In this document: positions 53,861 through 64,000 of the stretch, piece by piece
How positions within the stretch are numbered: position 1 is the first letter of the stretch
How the letters are laid out: every line of letters begins with the position of its first letter
Assembly (NCBI GenBank): GCA_904066235.2
Contig: CAJFCV020000003.1
Coordinates: forward strand, 1,612,001-1,676,000
Length of the DNA stretch: 64,000 nt
Source: Bursaphelenchus xylophilus
Lineage: Eukaryota > Nematoda > Chromadorea > Rhabditida > Aphelenchoididae
Direction: 5' to 3'
Made by a program: the position numbers and the translations under genes
Notes under the pieces: model-generated
The model's database searches: none
Told to the model about the DNA's origin: nothing
Seen by the model: the letters and a program-made list of their open reading frames with translations, nothing else

Positions 53861-55165
53861 TCAACCGGATTCATAGTAGTCGGTGGGGCATTCGTTGTCC
53901 GGAGCTGGGCCTTCGTCGAACTCGGAGAGTTCCCAATCGCCTCCGACATCGGGGAGTTGAAGGTTCTCGAACTTGGACATACGACACTGTTCGCCGTAGA
54001 AAAGACGGTGGAACCTGGAACACGTTTGTTTTTGGCCTTACCAATTCTCCCTTACATGTACAAATGGGCTGTGTTGCTGACCCACGGCTTCTGGCAACTA
54101 ATCATGAATCCTCCGAGGCCCACAATAACCTCTCCGCACGTCGTCTCCCACATTCCAGCTTGCACCAGACGGGCTTTCTGAAACGGGTTTGGTTTGGTTT
54201 TTCCTTGGGAAACTTTGAAGGCGGTCGGAAAAGGTCAGCGGACTGTAAGTAACACCAGCAGCCATGCCGGTCCCCCTTGAGCCCAGCATTTTTATTTCTT
54301 AGCGTGCAAAATCAAATTGCCTTTCACTTCAGCGACACAAGCGACGCAGCGAAATTTTTCTCATTATTTTCCCGACAGACTGATAGACCGAACGCGAGGT
54401 TGTTGGAGTATTTTTTGCGGCATGCACTATGCAAAATAGGTCAGTTAATGTCGCCAAAATCTTCCTCGCAACTTTCCTGACGGATTATGAGTCTGTCGGA
54501 AAAATAATGAGCACAATGTCGCTGCACCGATCGCGTCACGAAAGCGAAAAGCAATTTGATTGCGCTGCGACACATAGTCCCCGACAATTAAAAGTGAAGT
54601 CTTGATTTTGAGCCCGACATTGCCCTGAGGCACAAGATGTTTCTTCAGGCCTCTTTGATACCCTACGGCAATGCAGAGTGCAAATTTTTATACATGTGCA
54701 CTTTAAATTATTTGTCGGGGACTATAGTTCATTTTCTCCGCGGCGATGCGATTTTCGATACGACATTGTGCTCATTATTTTCCGGCGGACTGATACAACC
54801 AGCCCAAAAGGTACCGAAATATGTATTTTTTTGAACTTTTAACCGTTAGGGGGTCATCTTGGTCAAAAATTGTCTTTTTAGTACCTCTGAAAGTGTTCGC
54901 TATAGACCGGGTTCACTTATATGTAGGTTTGTTGTAAGATGCTTTGGATAGAACATATAGGCGTGAAAGACTGTACCGTTAAAAAGCTTTTACATCGTAC
55001 TCATTATTTTCTCGACAGACTGTTTGTATGCCAACTCACCACTTTATGTCTTCCTCGCAGCGACGGCAACTCAAAGCCCTTGACATGCCCACCGACTTCC
55101 CATGTTGTGGCATTCACAAGGACTAGGTTGGCCAACAGGGCGCACAGAACAAGCAGCAACCGCAT
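53861..55165 (-). CDS. Tandem secreted protein, copy 2
   Basis: Exons 55040-55165, 54056-54177 and 53861-54014; ~132 aa. Signal peptide MRLLLVLCALLANLVLVNA. The core reads ARLVQAGMWETTCGEVIVG, FMISCQKPW, AHLYMFHRLFYGEQCRMSKF and ends NECPTDYYESG. YHR has become FHR. Intron 1 holds a GTCTGTCGG-type element. An AATAAA on the minus strand near 53,815 is a likely poly(A) signal. It is closest to copy 3. Confidence 0.85.
54491..54796. repeat. GTCTGTCGG-family MITE, ~300 bp, in copy 2 intron
   Basis: GTCTGTCGGAAAAATAATGAGCACAATGTCG at the left, with the inverted partner ending CATTGTGCTCATTATTTTCCGGCGGAC. The inner blocks GCGATTTTCGATGCGACA and ACTATAGTCC/CGGGGACTATAG are inverted too. A loose right half lies at 54,359-54,385. 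TCAGCGAC and GTCGCTG words flank the centre, as in the copies at 57,686 and 63,697. Confidence 0.8.
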
Positions 55166-55446
55166 TTTTTAATTAAACTGAAAAAATCAGCGATTTCTCT
55201 CGCCCAATTTTATGTTATAAATTAATATTCCAACATTTATGAGAGACCAAATGCATATGCAAATGAGCTGTTGTAATTATACGATTTATCATCAAAAAAT
55301 GAGGTTTTTGATAGTAAATTGACCAGTCAAAATCGAATTTTTTTGACAAATTTTAATAAACAATTCAATAATTTTTTTTAGAAATATCCGAAATTTATAT
55401 ATTCAAATTTATTATTATCCGTTCCAAACATTCAAATTTTCCGCTT

Positions 55447-57031
55447 CTAGTAATATTCATGAGGGCATAAGTCGTCGCTGGCCTCACCGTCGTCGTATTC
55501 GGAGATCGCCCAAGTGTCGCCACTCGAGATGGGATCAATGTTTGGGAACTTGGTGTAGCGGCATTGCTCTCCGTAGTAGAGACGGTGGTACCTGGAAGTC
55601 ATAATGTTGTTATTTATCAATCTGTCGGGAAAATAATGAGCATGAAAATACAAAAATTTCTTCAAAAATCGACTTGTTATACGATGAAACATGAACGGAT
55701 TTTGGACATGTTTCACCGTATAAAATGTCTTCATAGAACTCCCAATCTCTTCGTAGTCTGTAGACTCAAAAAAGGTCATAAAAAAGTCTGTCGGGAAAAC
55801 AATGACCGCGAACATGCAAAAATGTCTCAAAAAATCGACTTGTTATACGATGAAACGTGTACGAGGTATGAGAATGTTTCACCGTATAAAATGTCTCCAA
55901 AGAACTCCGAATCCCTTCCTAGTCTGTAGACTCAAAAAAAGGTGAAAAAACAATTGGCTTTTGTTGCGACACATTTCATTTTCTCGGCGGCGATGCGATT
56001 TTCGATGCGACAAAGTGCTCACTATTTTCCCGACACTGGTAATGTTTTTCCGAAAATTCAATTGCTTTTTCGGACTTACATGTACAAATGAGCTTGGTTG
56101 CTGAACCACGGCTTCTGGCAAGTGAGGCTGAAGCCACCGTTCTCACCCACAATCATCTCTCCGCAGGTGGTCTCCCACGCGCCGCCTTGCACGAGACGGA
56201 CTTTCTAAAACGGGTTTTTTCTTGGAAAGCCTCACAATATGGGGAATGATACAGTGGCGGAGTTGATCCGGTGGCAAAAAACGTACCATTTTTCATCCAG
56301 GAAGTATCAAAAATGTAGCAAAATACCTCCTTCTTCAAGTGAAAAAAGTCGATTTCAAAAGCTGTTTTTATGATGGAAAAGGTGGGCCCTTCAGAAAGGG
56401 TTTCTTTAAGTTGGACATTGAGGTATTTTGCTACATTTTTGATACTCCACGGATGCAAAATGGCACGTTTTTTGCCATTGGATCAGGTCCGACGCTGTAT
56501 CAGGATATTTTGGGCAAAATTTGGAACGGATATTTTGACAGATGACTATCGAAAACGGATAAAATTTTAAATTTCTAGTTGAAAATTTACATTGTTGGCC
56601 TGGCCTTAGAGGGCGGCTTTACCCGTCTCAACATCTGTATGTTTGAGATTCTGATCGGATATAATACTACCATGTATATACATATAATGTTACTCGTTTC
56701 AAAAGTGCTTAGACTTCTTGTCGCAAGCGTTTCTCACTGTTTTCTCAAGGAAAGGCAAAATGTGGCAAAATACCTCCTTTTAGAAAGGGAGGTATTTTGC
56801 CACATTTTTGACACTTCCCGGATGCAAAATGCTTTGTTTTTTGCCATTGGATCAGGTCCGCCACAGTAGCGTTTAATGATATGTGTCAAAAAACTTAAAA
56901 CTCACGATTTGATGTCTTCCTTTCAACGAATCAATTCTAAAGGCCTGCACTGTGCCAGCCACCGACCACGTTTCGGCATGCACGAGCGCTACATTCGCCA
57001 GTAAGGCGCACAACACCAGCAGCAACTTCAT
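55447..57031 (-). CDS. Tandem secreted protein, copy 3
   Basis: Exons 56906-57031, 56080-56204 and 55447-55591; ~131 aa. Signal peptide MKLLLVLCALLANVALVHA. The core reads ETWSVAGTVQAFRI, KVRLVQGGAWETTCGEMIVG, FSLTCQKPW, AHLYMYHRLYYGEQCRYTKF and ends DDLCPHEYY. All four cysteines are present. Intron 1 carries MITE-1 elements and intron 2 carries two TTATACGATGAAAC hairpins and GTCTGTCGGG halves, which explains the larger gene span. Confidence 0.85.
55672..55895. repeat. Two TTATACGATGAAAC hairpins, ~168 bp apart, copy 3 intron 2
   Basis: Units at ~55,672-55,730 and ~55,838-55,895. Each is preceded by GTCTGTCGGGAAAA.AATGA.C and AAAAAATCGACTTG, and followed by TGTCT.CA.AGAACTCC.AATC. So the repeated unit is a fusion of two hairpin families. 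Confidence 0.85.
56252..56497. mobile_element. MITE-1 copy, ~246 bp, copy 3 intron 1
   Basis: CAGTGGCGGAGTTGATCC to GGATCAGGTCCGACGCTG with TA flanks. No larger palindrome is visible around this copy. Confidence 0.85.
56750..56867. mobile_element. Partial MITE-1, ~118 bp, copy 3 intron 1
   Basis: The inner hairpin AATGTGGCAAAATACCTCC..TTTTAGAAAGGGAGGTATTTTGCCACATT and the right end TTGGATCAGGTCCGCCACAG are present. The left end is missing. Confidence 0.8.
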
Positions 57032-57412
57032 TTTTTCACAATAACAAAATGAATTACAGACCAAATTATTTATAAATGTCTTGACAGATTTATGCGGTAA
57101 ATTGATATTCTGACATTTATGGGGTTGGCTATGCAAATTACTGCGGAAATTAAAGTTGTCGGATGGGAGAAAATGAGATTTTTTGATCGCAAAACGATCA
57201 CATAAAATTGCAATTGTCGGCGAAATTAAAACTCATTTCGGAGCTGTTGAATATGGAAATGATGGCTGAATTAAAATACAGAGAACCCATTGGACAACAA
57301 ATTGGCCATAAAAAGTTTGTTTGTTATAGAAGGGTTTTGTTGTACGGAGGTTTATTGGGAATAATAAATGATATGACAAATTTTGGGCCATATTACAATG
57401 TCTCTCCGCAAG

Positions 57413-57630
57413 TCGACATGTTATACGATGAAACATGTGCGACCGAAATTTGATCATTTTTCACCGTATAAAATGTCTCCAAAGATCGTTGTACGGAGGT
57501 TTCTTGGGCATAATAAGAGATATGGCACCAATTTTGGGCCATGCTACGATCTGTTTCCGGAAATCGACACGTTATACGATGAAACATGTCTGAACGAGAT
57601 TTGGACAAATTTCACCGTATAAAATGTCTC
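57413..57630. repeat. Two TTATACGATGAAACATGT hairpins, ~150 bp apart, between copies 3 and 4
   Basis: Units at ~57,415-57,480 and ~57,567-57,630. Each repeats 'TCGACATGTTATACGATGAAACATGT ... TTTTCACCGTATAAAATGTC' followed by TCCAAAGA.C. The spacer 'GTTGTACGGAGGTTT.TTGGG..ATAATA..ATATG' is also duplicated. Confidence 0.85.
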
Positions 57631-57685
57631 CAAAGAACTAATAACTCCTTCTTAGTCTGTGGACTCCAAAAAGAGTTGTAATTAT

Positions 57686-57953
57686 CAGTCTGTCGAGAAA
57701 ATAATGAGCAAAAACATACAAGAAAGGTTCATTGGCTTGCTCGCTGTCTCTTCGTTCCATGATCATTTGGCGCAAAAATCATTGAGTTTCTCGGCAGTGC
57801 AAGATTAAGTTATAAAATAATAAGCATTCTGTCATATCAAAAATCGCATCGCCGCTGAGGGAATTAATTGTGTCGCTACAAAATCAAATTGATTTTCGCT
57901 TCATCTACGTGATTGGCGCAGGACAGAGTTTTCATTATTTTCCCGACAAGCTG
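57686..57953. repeat. GTCTGTCGAG-family MITE, ~268 bp, between copies 3 and 4
   Basis: AGTCTGTCGAGAAAATAATGAG at the left and TCATTATTTTCCCGACAAGCTGA at the right. The inside has the shared AAATCGCATCGCCGCTGAG and AATTGATTTTCGCTTCA.CTACG words. Confidence 0.75.
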
Positions 57954-58029
57954 AAGTCATCTACATGCAGATACAACTTCCTAAACAACAGAGCACAAGA
58001 AATTTATTAAAAAGTCGTTGATTTTTAAG

Positions 58030-58858
58030 TTAATAATAATAGTCCTTTGGGCAGTCGCTATCCCATCCGGCTCCGTCATCATACGCGGAGATCTCCCACA
58101 GTTCGCCTAGCGAGAGGTCAACGTCTTCGAACTTGGCATAACGGCACTCCTCGCCTCGCCACAGGCGGAAGTAGCTGAAAAATAGAGCCATATCCCCGGC
58201 ACGACTTACATGTACAGATGCTTGCGGTTGTTGGGATGGGTGGGATGGCATCGAACCTCAAAGCTCCCGTCTTCGTCGGCAATATCGTCGCCGCAAGTCG
58301 ACTCCCACAGTCCACCCTCAACAAGCTTGACTCTCTAAAAAAATTTGATGATATCAGGCTGTCGAGAAAATAAAGCATCCGGGAAGTATCGAAAATGCAG
58401 CAAAATACCTCCCACTCCAACTAGAACTCCGTTTTGAAGGGCGCGCTCTTTCCCTCACAAAAAGAGCGGGTGCGATTTTGAAATCGGAGTCTTTCACTTG
58501 GAAATGGAGGTATTTTGCCACATTTTTTTGATGCTTCCCGGAGGCAAAATGGTACGCTTTTTGCCACTGGATCAGGTCTGCCACTGTAGGTTTACGGAGA
58601 AGAGAGAAAAAAACGCTTCTAAGCGGACGGAAAAAATTGATTTTTTGTGGAAACATTACCCCCTACGGTGGAAATAGACATGAAACTTTTCGTGTCAAAA
58701 TTTTGCCACGCCCCACTTACCACTCTATGCTTCGTATGAAGCGAGTTCATGCCGATCGGACGGATGAATCCGGCCAGCTGCCATACACCCGGGATTTGCT
58801 GACCAATCACGTCCGATAGGTACAGTAATCCGCACAGTACGAGGAGGATCAGCTTCAT
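58030..58858 (-). CDS. Tandem secreted protein, copy 4
   Basis: Exons 58721-58858, 58210-58334 and 58030-58174; ~135 aa. Signal peptide MKLILLVLCGLLYLSDVIG. The core reads VWQLAGFIRPIGMNSL, VKLVEGGLWESTCGDDIAD, FEVRCHPTH, KHLYIYFRLWRGEECRYAKF and ends DSDCPKDYYYY-like (DCPKDYYY). CGE is CGD here and YHR is YFR. An AATAAA on the minus strand near 58,005 follows the stop. Intron 1 holds a truncated MITE-1. Confidence 0.85.
58375..58586. mobile_element. MITE-1 copy lacking its left end, copy 4 intron 1
   Basis: It starts inside the family at GCATCCGGGAAGTATCGAAA and runs to TCAGGTCTGCCACTGTAGG. The left boundary is a junction with the GTCGAGAAAATAA end of another hairpin family, so one element broke the other. 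Confidence 0.85.
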
Positions 58859-59117
58859 TTTGAAATTTGGAAATTTTCAGACGACCTTGTTTATAAACTC
58901 GAATTTATATTGATCAAAGCTATTTGATTAGGGCAGTTAAATTGTAATTGAAATTTGTAAATTCTAATTGGTAAAATTAACGAAAGATGTGTTTAAATTA
59001 TGCTAACCAAAAAGGTCTTTTAGCCTTTCAATTTTTAATGAAACTTGGCCAAATTTCAATAGTGAGCATAATAACGTAATTCACCTTTATTTTTTGAGAT
59101 TTAATATAGTCAAAGTT

Positions 59118-60476
59118 TCAATAAATATCCGTAGGGCAATCTTCGTTGTCAGCCGATACTTGGTGCTGTCATCAATTTTGAAAGTTTGCCCGTCGTCGAG
59201 CGAGATGTCGGCAAACCAGTTCAATTTGCAAACGCCGTCATCGAAACGGTGATACCTGAAACATAAAAAAATGGAAAGACTTCCTTTTTTTGGCCCGGCG
59301 CTTCGCAGCTTGCGCCCTGGTTTTCCTGCGGACTGCGAATAAAACAGAAAACAGCCTAAGCCAAAGCTAAGCCTAACCTGCCTTTTGCCTGAGGCTAAGC
59401 CTGATATTCCTTGCAACCGGAACTGTTCGGGCGCAAGCTGTAAAACCTTCTTTTCTCTGGGGCAAGGAAAAGGAAGTTTTAAAAAATATATATATTTTTA
59501 ATGATCGAAAAAAAATCTCTAATTTTTTTGCCTTTTTCAAAACTTGCCTGAGGCATTATTTGACAAAAATCTCGGAAAAAGTTCCTTATTTTGGCCACAA
59601 CAAAGGTCCTCCGCGAACTGCGCCCAAGCTTGGGCACTAAAGTTAGAAAAAAACGCTCCGACCTAGCTGGCACTGAATTACTATATGAGCTCCATAGCTT
59701 TAAGGGTACCTACGAAGGCTGTGACGACTCATTTTGTTCCACACGGAGGCAATAAGTTTAGTTCCGGACATGTTTCATCGTATAAAGTGTAAAATCACAG
59801 GCTGCAGCCGTTTTTGAAGGGCAAGGTGGTACGTAAAAAAGAAGGTACCTCAGTAACTAAATCCACTGTCCGGGCATTGACAACGATGAATTGAGCGTGC
59901 ACGCTAAATTTGGGCAAATTCCGACCAGTTTTCGCAAAGTTATAAGCTGTGGCCAAAATAAGGAACTTTTACCCGGAATTGTTCGGAAGCAAGATGCAAA
60001 ACCTTCTTTTTGCTGGGGCCAGGAAAAGGAAGTTTTACAAAAAAATGCCCGAGGCATTATTCGACAACAATATCCGCAGAATTTAAAAAAAAAATATTAA
60101 TGAAAAATTCAAAAAAATTTTTTTCACTTACACAGCCAAATGTTTGACGCTGAACCAATTCCACGGAGAGGGACAAGTGAGCGAGAATTTTCCGTCCGCT
60201 TCGGCTAGCGTCTCTCCGCACTCGGAATTCCACACTCCTCCGGAAATCAGCTGGACCAACTAAAAAAATTTGTTTTGAAATTGTAGAGATAAAATTTTTT
60301 GGAAAGCGCGAGCTAGGGGTCTCCGATTTGCTTTAGAAATTTCAACTCACAACTTTGGGGTATCCCGAGAAATCGTCCAGCATAGGAACCTCAATTTTGC
60401 CTGCAATATGCCAGTTGGTAGCGTGGATTGGGACGGCGAAGAGGAGAGAAGCCAGGAACAGACCGGTTCTCATCAT
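59118..60476 (-). pseudogene. Tandem secreted protein, copy 5, with a C-terminal frameshift
   Basis: Exons 60351-60476 and 60132-60259 are intact: signal peptide MMRTGLFLASLLFAVPIHA, then NWHIAGKIEVPMLDDFSGYPKV, LVQLISGGVWNSECGETLAE, FSLTCPSPWNWF, KHLAVYHR. Exon 3 starts near 59,255 and reads FDDGVCKLNWFADISLDDGQTFKIDDSTK. It then leaves the family frame and continues to a later stop near 59,090. Shifting one base restores SADNEDCPTDIY and a stop at 59,118, exactly the family ending. So a single-base indel near 59,155-59,170 removes the last conserved cysteine. A recent mutation or a sequence error are both possible. Confidence 0.7.
59575..59965. repeat. ~380-bp MITE with AAAAGTTCCTTATTTTGGCCAC ends, copy 5 intron 2
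   Basis: The ends AAAGTTCCTTATTTTGGCCAC and GTGGCCAAAATAAGGAACTTT are inverted copies. An almost identical element lies inverted at 62,583-62,965 in intron 1 of copy 7. Both contain one TTTCATCGTATAAA half-hairpin (or complement). They may have been exchanged or moved recently between the tandem genes. Confidence 0.85.
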
Positions 60477-60652
60477 TTTCGGAGGGAAAAATGAAGGAAA
60501 AAAACGCATTTTTTACGATTTTTTCAAAAAAAAAAAAAGAAAAAAAAATACAAAAAAAAATTATTTTTTTGACTTAAAATTTGCATATTTTTTAATTGTC
60601 ATAAAATACCAAAAATAACCTTTTTTTAAACAATTTTTATTTGTCAAAAATG

Positions 60653-61318
60653 CTAATAATACACATCCTTGGGACACTGATCGTCATCATTGATATTCTT
60701 CGTGTCTTTGGTCAAAGTGAAGACTTTGTCGTCGCCGAGGGAGATGTCTTTGAAAAAATACATCTTGCATTCATGTCCCTCGAAGCGGTGGAGACTAAAA
60801 AAATAAAATAAACTAATTTTTTTTGATGAAAATTTTGGATCTTTGGCGAATTTTGAGCTAAAATTTTTTGTAAAGTAAATTAAAAAATAAAAAGAAAGTA
60901 ACGTTTCCTGGCCAAGGTATGGCGAAAAAGTTTCTTTTCCCTGGCCGCCTCCGCATTCTCTGTACTCCCTCTTGTCCCAGCCCACGAAACTTACACAGCC
61001 AGATGTTTGAATCCAAAAATGTTAAAGGCAGAGCAAGTGATGTCAAAATACCCATTCTCATCAGCGATCTCTTCTCCACACTCTGTGTAGATCATACCGC
61101 CGGAGATCAACTGGACTCTCTGAAATCTCAATGCAATTTTTGCCCATAAAATACGTCATAAACGTCAAAAAAATCAAAAAAATCTTAAAACTTACAACTT
61201 TCTCATATCCAAGGAAATTGTCCAAAGATGGGACCACAATTCGGCCAGAAAGATGCCATTCCGCACCGACTGGAAGAGTCGCAAAGAAAAGGCCACAAAT
61301 CACATAAATCTTGATCAT
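60653..61318 (-). CDS. Tandem secreted protein, copy 6
   Basis: Exons 61196-61318, 60995-61119 and 60653-60794; 129 aa. Signal peptide MIKIYVICGLFFATLPVGA. The core reads EWHLSGRIVVPSLDNFLGYEKV, VQLISGGMIYTECGEEIADE, FDITCSAFNIFG, KHLAVLHRFEGHECKMYFFKDISLGDDKVF and ends QCPKDVYY. Introns are short and free of large repeats. It is nearly a duplicate of copy 7. Confidence 0.85.
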
Positions 61319-61774
61319 TTCACCGAGAGAATAATGGGAAAGGCATGACAATTAGATACAAAAACAGACTGCAAAATTGACTTTTAAATTTTAGAATAGG
61401 AAAAATGACAGATGTGACGAGATATCTTACATTGTGACAAGATAAAAGACTCCTAATGTACAGTAATTTTGGAAGGGAAAACTGGTAAGGTTCGGGAGAC
61501 GCAAAGAACCAAAAGTCTTGGGACAATGACAGGAGCGCGACCTGACATTTTATACAATGAAAAGTTGGCCAGACTCAAGCTTCTATTTTTTCCTGGGCGT
61601 AACTTGGCCAGGAAACTTGATTTTTCGTTTTATGGGGTGGTGGTCAATCAGAGAAACTTTTCCGGAAAAGTGACTACAGAGTGGTTTACCCAGAGCTTCC
61701 AACGTTGTCTCAAGCCGATAGACATTACAATTTTTTTGTAGACATCATAATTTTTTTAAATGTGTCAAGATTTT

Positions 61775-61925
61775 TTTGATCGACATGCTCTTAATAGGCC
61801 ACATATCAACTGGGAAAAGTCTCAGCTCCCGCTTTTTCGAAGCTACCAAGATAGCCAGCCATCTTTGCGGCCGAGAGAGTACGAAGAATGCGGAAAGCGG
61901 CCAAAGAGAAAACTCTTGGCAATGG
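61775..61925. repeat. Fragment of the CTCTCTGACCGCTCTCC repeat family
   Basis: GCCACATATCAACTGGGAAA, then AGCCATCTTTGCGGCCGAGAGAGT and GCGGAAAGCGGCCAAAGAGAAAA match the left part of the element at 38,462. Confidence 0.6.
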
Positions 61926-62014
61926 CTTTGCGAATTTGGCGCGGAGAAAATTGATCGAAAATTTGTAAAAAAATGCCAAAAATCTCAAAAAATAATTTTC
62001 GTTTATCAAAAATA

Positions 62015-63112
62015 TTAATAATACACATCCTTGGGACATTGATCATCATCGAGTCCGTCTTCCGTGTCCTTGGTCAACTTGAAGACTTTGTCGTCGCCAA
62101 GGGAAATGTCTTCGAAGAAGTTCTGCTTGCATTGGTGTCCCTCGAAGCGATGGAGGCTGAAAATAAACGAAAATAAATTTGTTAAATTTTTTGATGACGT
62201 TTTTCATGATTTTCACAGTCATTTCTGCAAAAACCGCAAGCTATAAGTCTATCATGTTTTTCGCCCATAAACCTCGGGTCAATCTGCAAAATCAGCGCTG
62301 AAATTTTCAGAAATTGATGTGTGGCCAAGCTGGAAGATTCAATAAACATTTGATTAAAGTTTAATCACTGTTCATCCAAACTTACACAGCCAAATGTTTG
62401 ATTCCGAAAATGTTGGCCACCGAGCAAGTGATGTCAAAATACCCATTCTCGTCAGTGATATCTTCTGCACACAATGTGTAATACAGACCGCCGGAGATCA
62501 ACTGGACTCTCTGAAAGGTATCAATGCAATTCTTTGGGCGTAAAATACGTCATGGATGCAAAAAAAAAAAAATAAAAAAAATCCGGAAAAAGTTCCTTAT
62601 TTTGGCCACAACTTATAACTTTGCGGAAACTGGTCGGAATTAGCCCAAATTTAGCGTTCACGCTCAATTCATCGTTGTCAATGCCCGGACAGTGGATTTA
62701 GTTACTGAGGTACCTTCTTTTTTACGTACCACCTTGCCCTTCAAAAACGGCTGCAGCCTGTGATTTTACACTTTATACGATGAAACATGTCCGGAACTAA
62801 ACTTATTGCCTCCGTATGGAACTAAATGAGTCGTCACTGCCTTAAAACAAAAGAGCTATTATAGTAATTCAGTGCCAGCTAGGTCGAAGCGTTTTTTCCT
62901 AACTTTAGCGCCCAAGCTTGGGCGCAGTTCGCGGAGTACCTTTGTTGTGGCCAAAATAAGGAACTTTTTCCAAAAATCCAAAAACTTACAACTTTCTCAT
63001 ATCCAAGGAAATTGTCCAAAAATGGGACCACAATTCGGCCAGAGAGATGCCATTCCGCGCCGACTGGGAGAGCCACGAAAAGAAGGCCACAAATTACACC
63101 AATCTTTATCAT
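62015..63112 (-). CDS. Tandem secreted protein, copy 7
   Basis: Exons 62990-63112, 62386-62510 and 62015-62156; 129 aa. Signal peptide MIKIGVICGLLFVALPVGA. The core reads EWHLSGRIVVPFLDNFLGYEKV, VQLISGGLYYTLCAEDITDE, FDITCSVANIFG, KHLAVLHRFEGHQCKQNFFEDISLGDDKVF and ends QCPKDVYY. The otherwise conserved C-G-(E/D) is C-A-E, and the Trp after GG(V/A/L) is replaced by Tyr, as in copy 6 (Ile). Nearest relative: copy 6. Confidence 0.85.
62583..62965. repeat. ~380-bp MITE with AAAAGTTCCTTATTTTGGCCAC ends, copy 7 intron 1
   Basis: Inverted near-identical partner of the element at 59,575. It ends 25 bp before the exon-1 splice donor. Confidence 0.85.
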
Positions 63113-63332
63113 TTCCCGGAGAAAATAATGGGAAAGGCATAAAAAAGATTTCATAAAATAAATAGACCGCAAAATTGATTTTTAAATTTTGGAAGGAAAA
63201 ACTGACTAAATGTACTATAAATATAACCCTTTTTTATTTGACATTTTTCTGTAATGAGCTAGAGAGAAAAGGCCAAAAATTTCATTTACTGATGACTTTA
63301 GTTCTCAACTTTATAATCGAGCAGTAAATTGT

Positions 63333-64000
63333 TTAATAAGTCCCTTTCTCGCATGCATTTTCACAAGCCTCCTCGCTGTCGTTGAGTACGAAGACTTGGC
63401 CGTCGTTTAGCATGATCGTGTTGAACCGCTGCAGTTTGCATTTCTCGTTTTCAAATCTGTGGTATCTGAAAAATCGTCATTTATGAGGGATTCGCGTATT
63501 TTACAAAAACAATAGGGCATATAAGTTATTACACTTTAAGATCCTTGACTTGGAAAACATTCAATGGGGCACTACAATCAATCTCAAAGAAGCCATGCTC
63601 ATCTGCGATCGCCTCGCCGCACAGATCGTCCCATGCTCCGCCGGAGATCAGTTGAACCTTCTAGAAAACGGATATAAAGTTATATGTAAATATTATCAGT
63701 CCGTCGGGAAAATAATGAGCTCTCTGTCGCATCGAAAACCACATCGCCACTGAGAAAATGAATTGTGTCAAAATAAAACTGCTTTTCACTTCAGCGACGT
63801 GGCTGGCGTAGCGACATTGTGCTCATTATATTTCCGACAGACTGATACAACATAATATTAGTGCTTTTAGCAGTTACGTGATCGAAACTTGCTTAAAAAC
63901 GGGCCCAAAATCTCCACAAAAAATTAGAACTCACTACACGTCCATATCCGATAAACGAAGGGATTCCTGGCTTTTCAACACGGGCTTTCAGATGCCATGA
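63333..64000 (-). CDS. Tandem secreted protein, copy 8 (5' end outside window)
   Basis: Exons 63935-64000 (partial), 63533-63660 and 63333-63465. The partial first exon reads WHLKARVEKPGIPSFIGYGRV; its signal peptide lies past base 64000. Exon 2 reads KVQLISGGAWDDLCGEAIAD, FFEIDCSAPLNVF. Exon 3 reads YHRFENEKCKLQRFNTIMLNDGQVFVL and ends CENACEKGTY. The ending differs from the CP(K/T)DYY of the other copies and has one extra cysteine. Confidence 0.85.
63697..63846. repeat. GTCCGTCGGG-family MITE, ~150 bp, copy 8 intron 1
   Basis: AGTCCGTCGGGAAAATAATGAGC at the left and GCTCATTATATTTCCGACAGACTG at the right with TATCA/TGATA flanks. The inner TCGCATCGAAAACCACATCGCC and CACTTCAGCGACGTGGCTGG words mark the family. 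Confidence 0.85.

Overview
The window looks like nuclear DNA of a free-living rhabditid nematode, close to Caenorhabditis in style. It is AT-rich, its genes are split by GT-AG introns with TTTTCAG acceptors (the shortest are 38-40 nt), and two introns look like GC-AG. TTTCAG acceptors sit a few bases upstream of several start codons, as expected for spliced-leader trans-splicing. I rebuilt exons by hand from splice signals, reading-frame phase and protein continuity; exon ends may be off by 1-2 bases.

Layout. 1-1023 (+): the last two exons of a NOP16-like ribosome-biogenesis protein. 2184-10981 (-): a 12-exon gene for a secreted Cys-rich protein of unknown family. 11583-12272 (+): a 110-aa single-pass membrane protein. 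15535-19743 (+): a complete 8-exon polypeptide GalNAc-transferase. 20573-26709 (-): a 7-exon gene joining three CXC zinc-cluster modules to an AID/APOBEC-like cytidine deaminase domain. 26.7-33.5 kb holds repeats and no clear gene. 33561-34386 (-): a small type I membrane protein. 35282-36737 (+): a basic nuclear-looking protein of unknown family. 42219-51746 (+): a meltrin-type ADAM metalloprotease with an intact zinc site and a proline-rich tail. 52681-64000 (-): eight tandem copies of a three-exon gene for small secreted proteins of a possible divergent transthyretin-like type; copy 5 is frameshifted and copy 8 runs off the window.

Between and inside the genes the DNA is full of palindromes. 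The main families are: (1) a ~225-260 bp MITE (CAGTGGCGGACC ends, TA target), 13 copies, at least six of them at the centre of longer palindromes whose arms are unrelated from locus to locus; (2) arrays of ~140-bp units, each with a hairpin built on TTTTATACGATGAAACATG, whose stems co-vary and which fill four introns of similar size; (3) hairpin elements with GTCTGTCGGGAAAATAATG ends; (4) scattered GCACNGTGC palindromes; (5) a ~2-kb near-perfect palindrome in the last ADAM intron that carries a tRNA-like sequence in each arm.

The most notable gene is the CXC-deaminase fusion. A DNA-binding-like zinc cluster joined to an APOBEC-like catalytic core suggests a targeted DNA or RNA editor. It sits in a repeat-rich, hairpin-rich region, but any functional link between the two is speculation.
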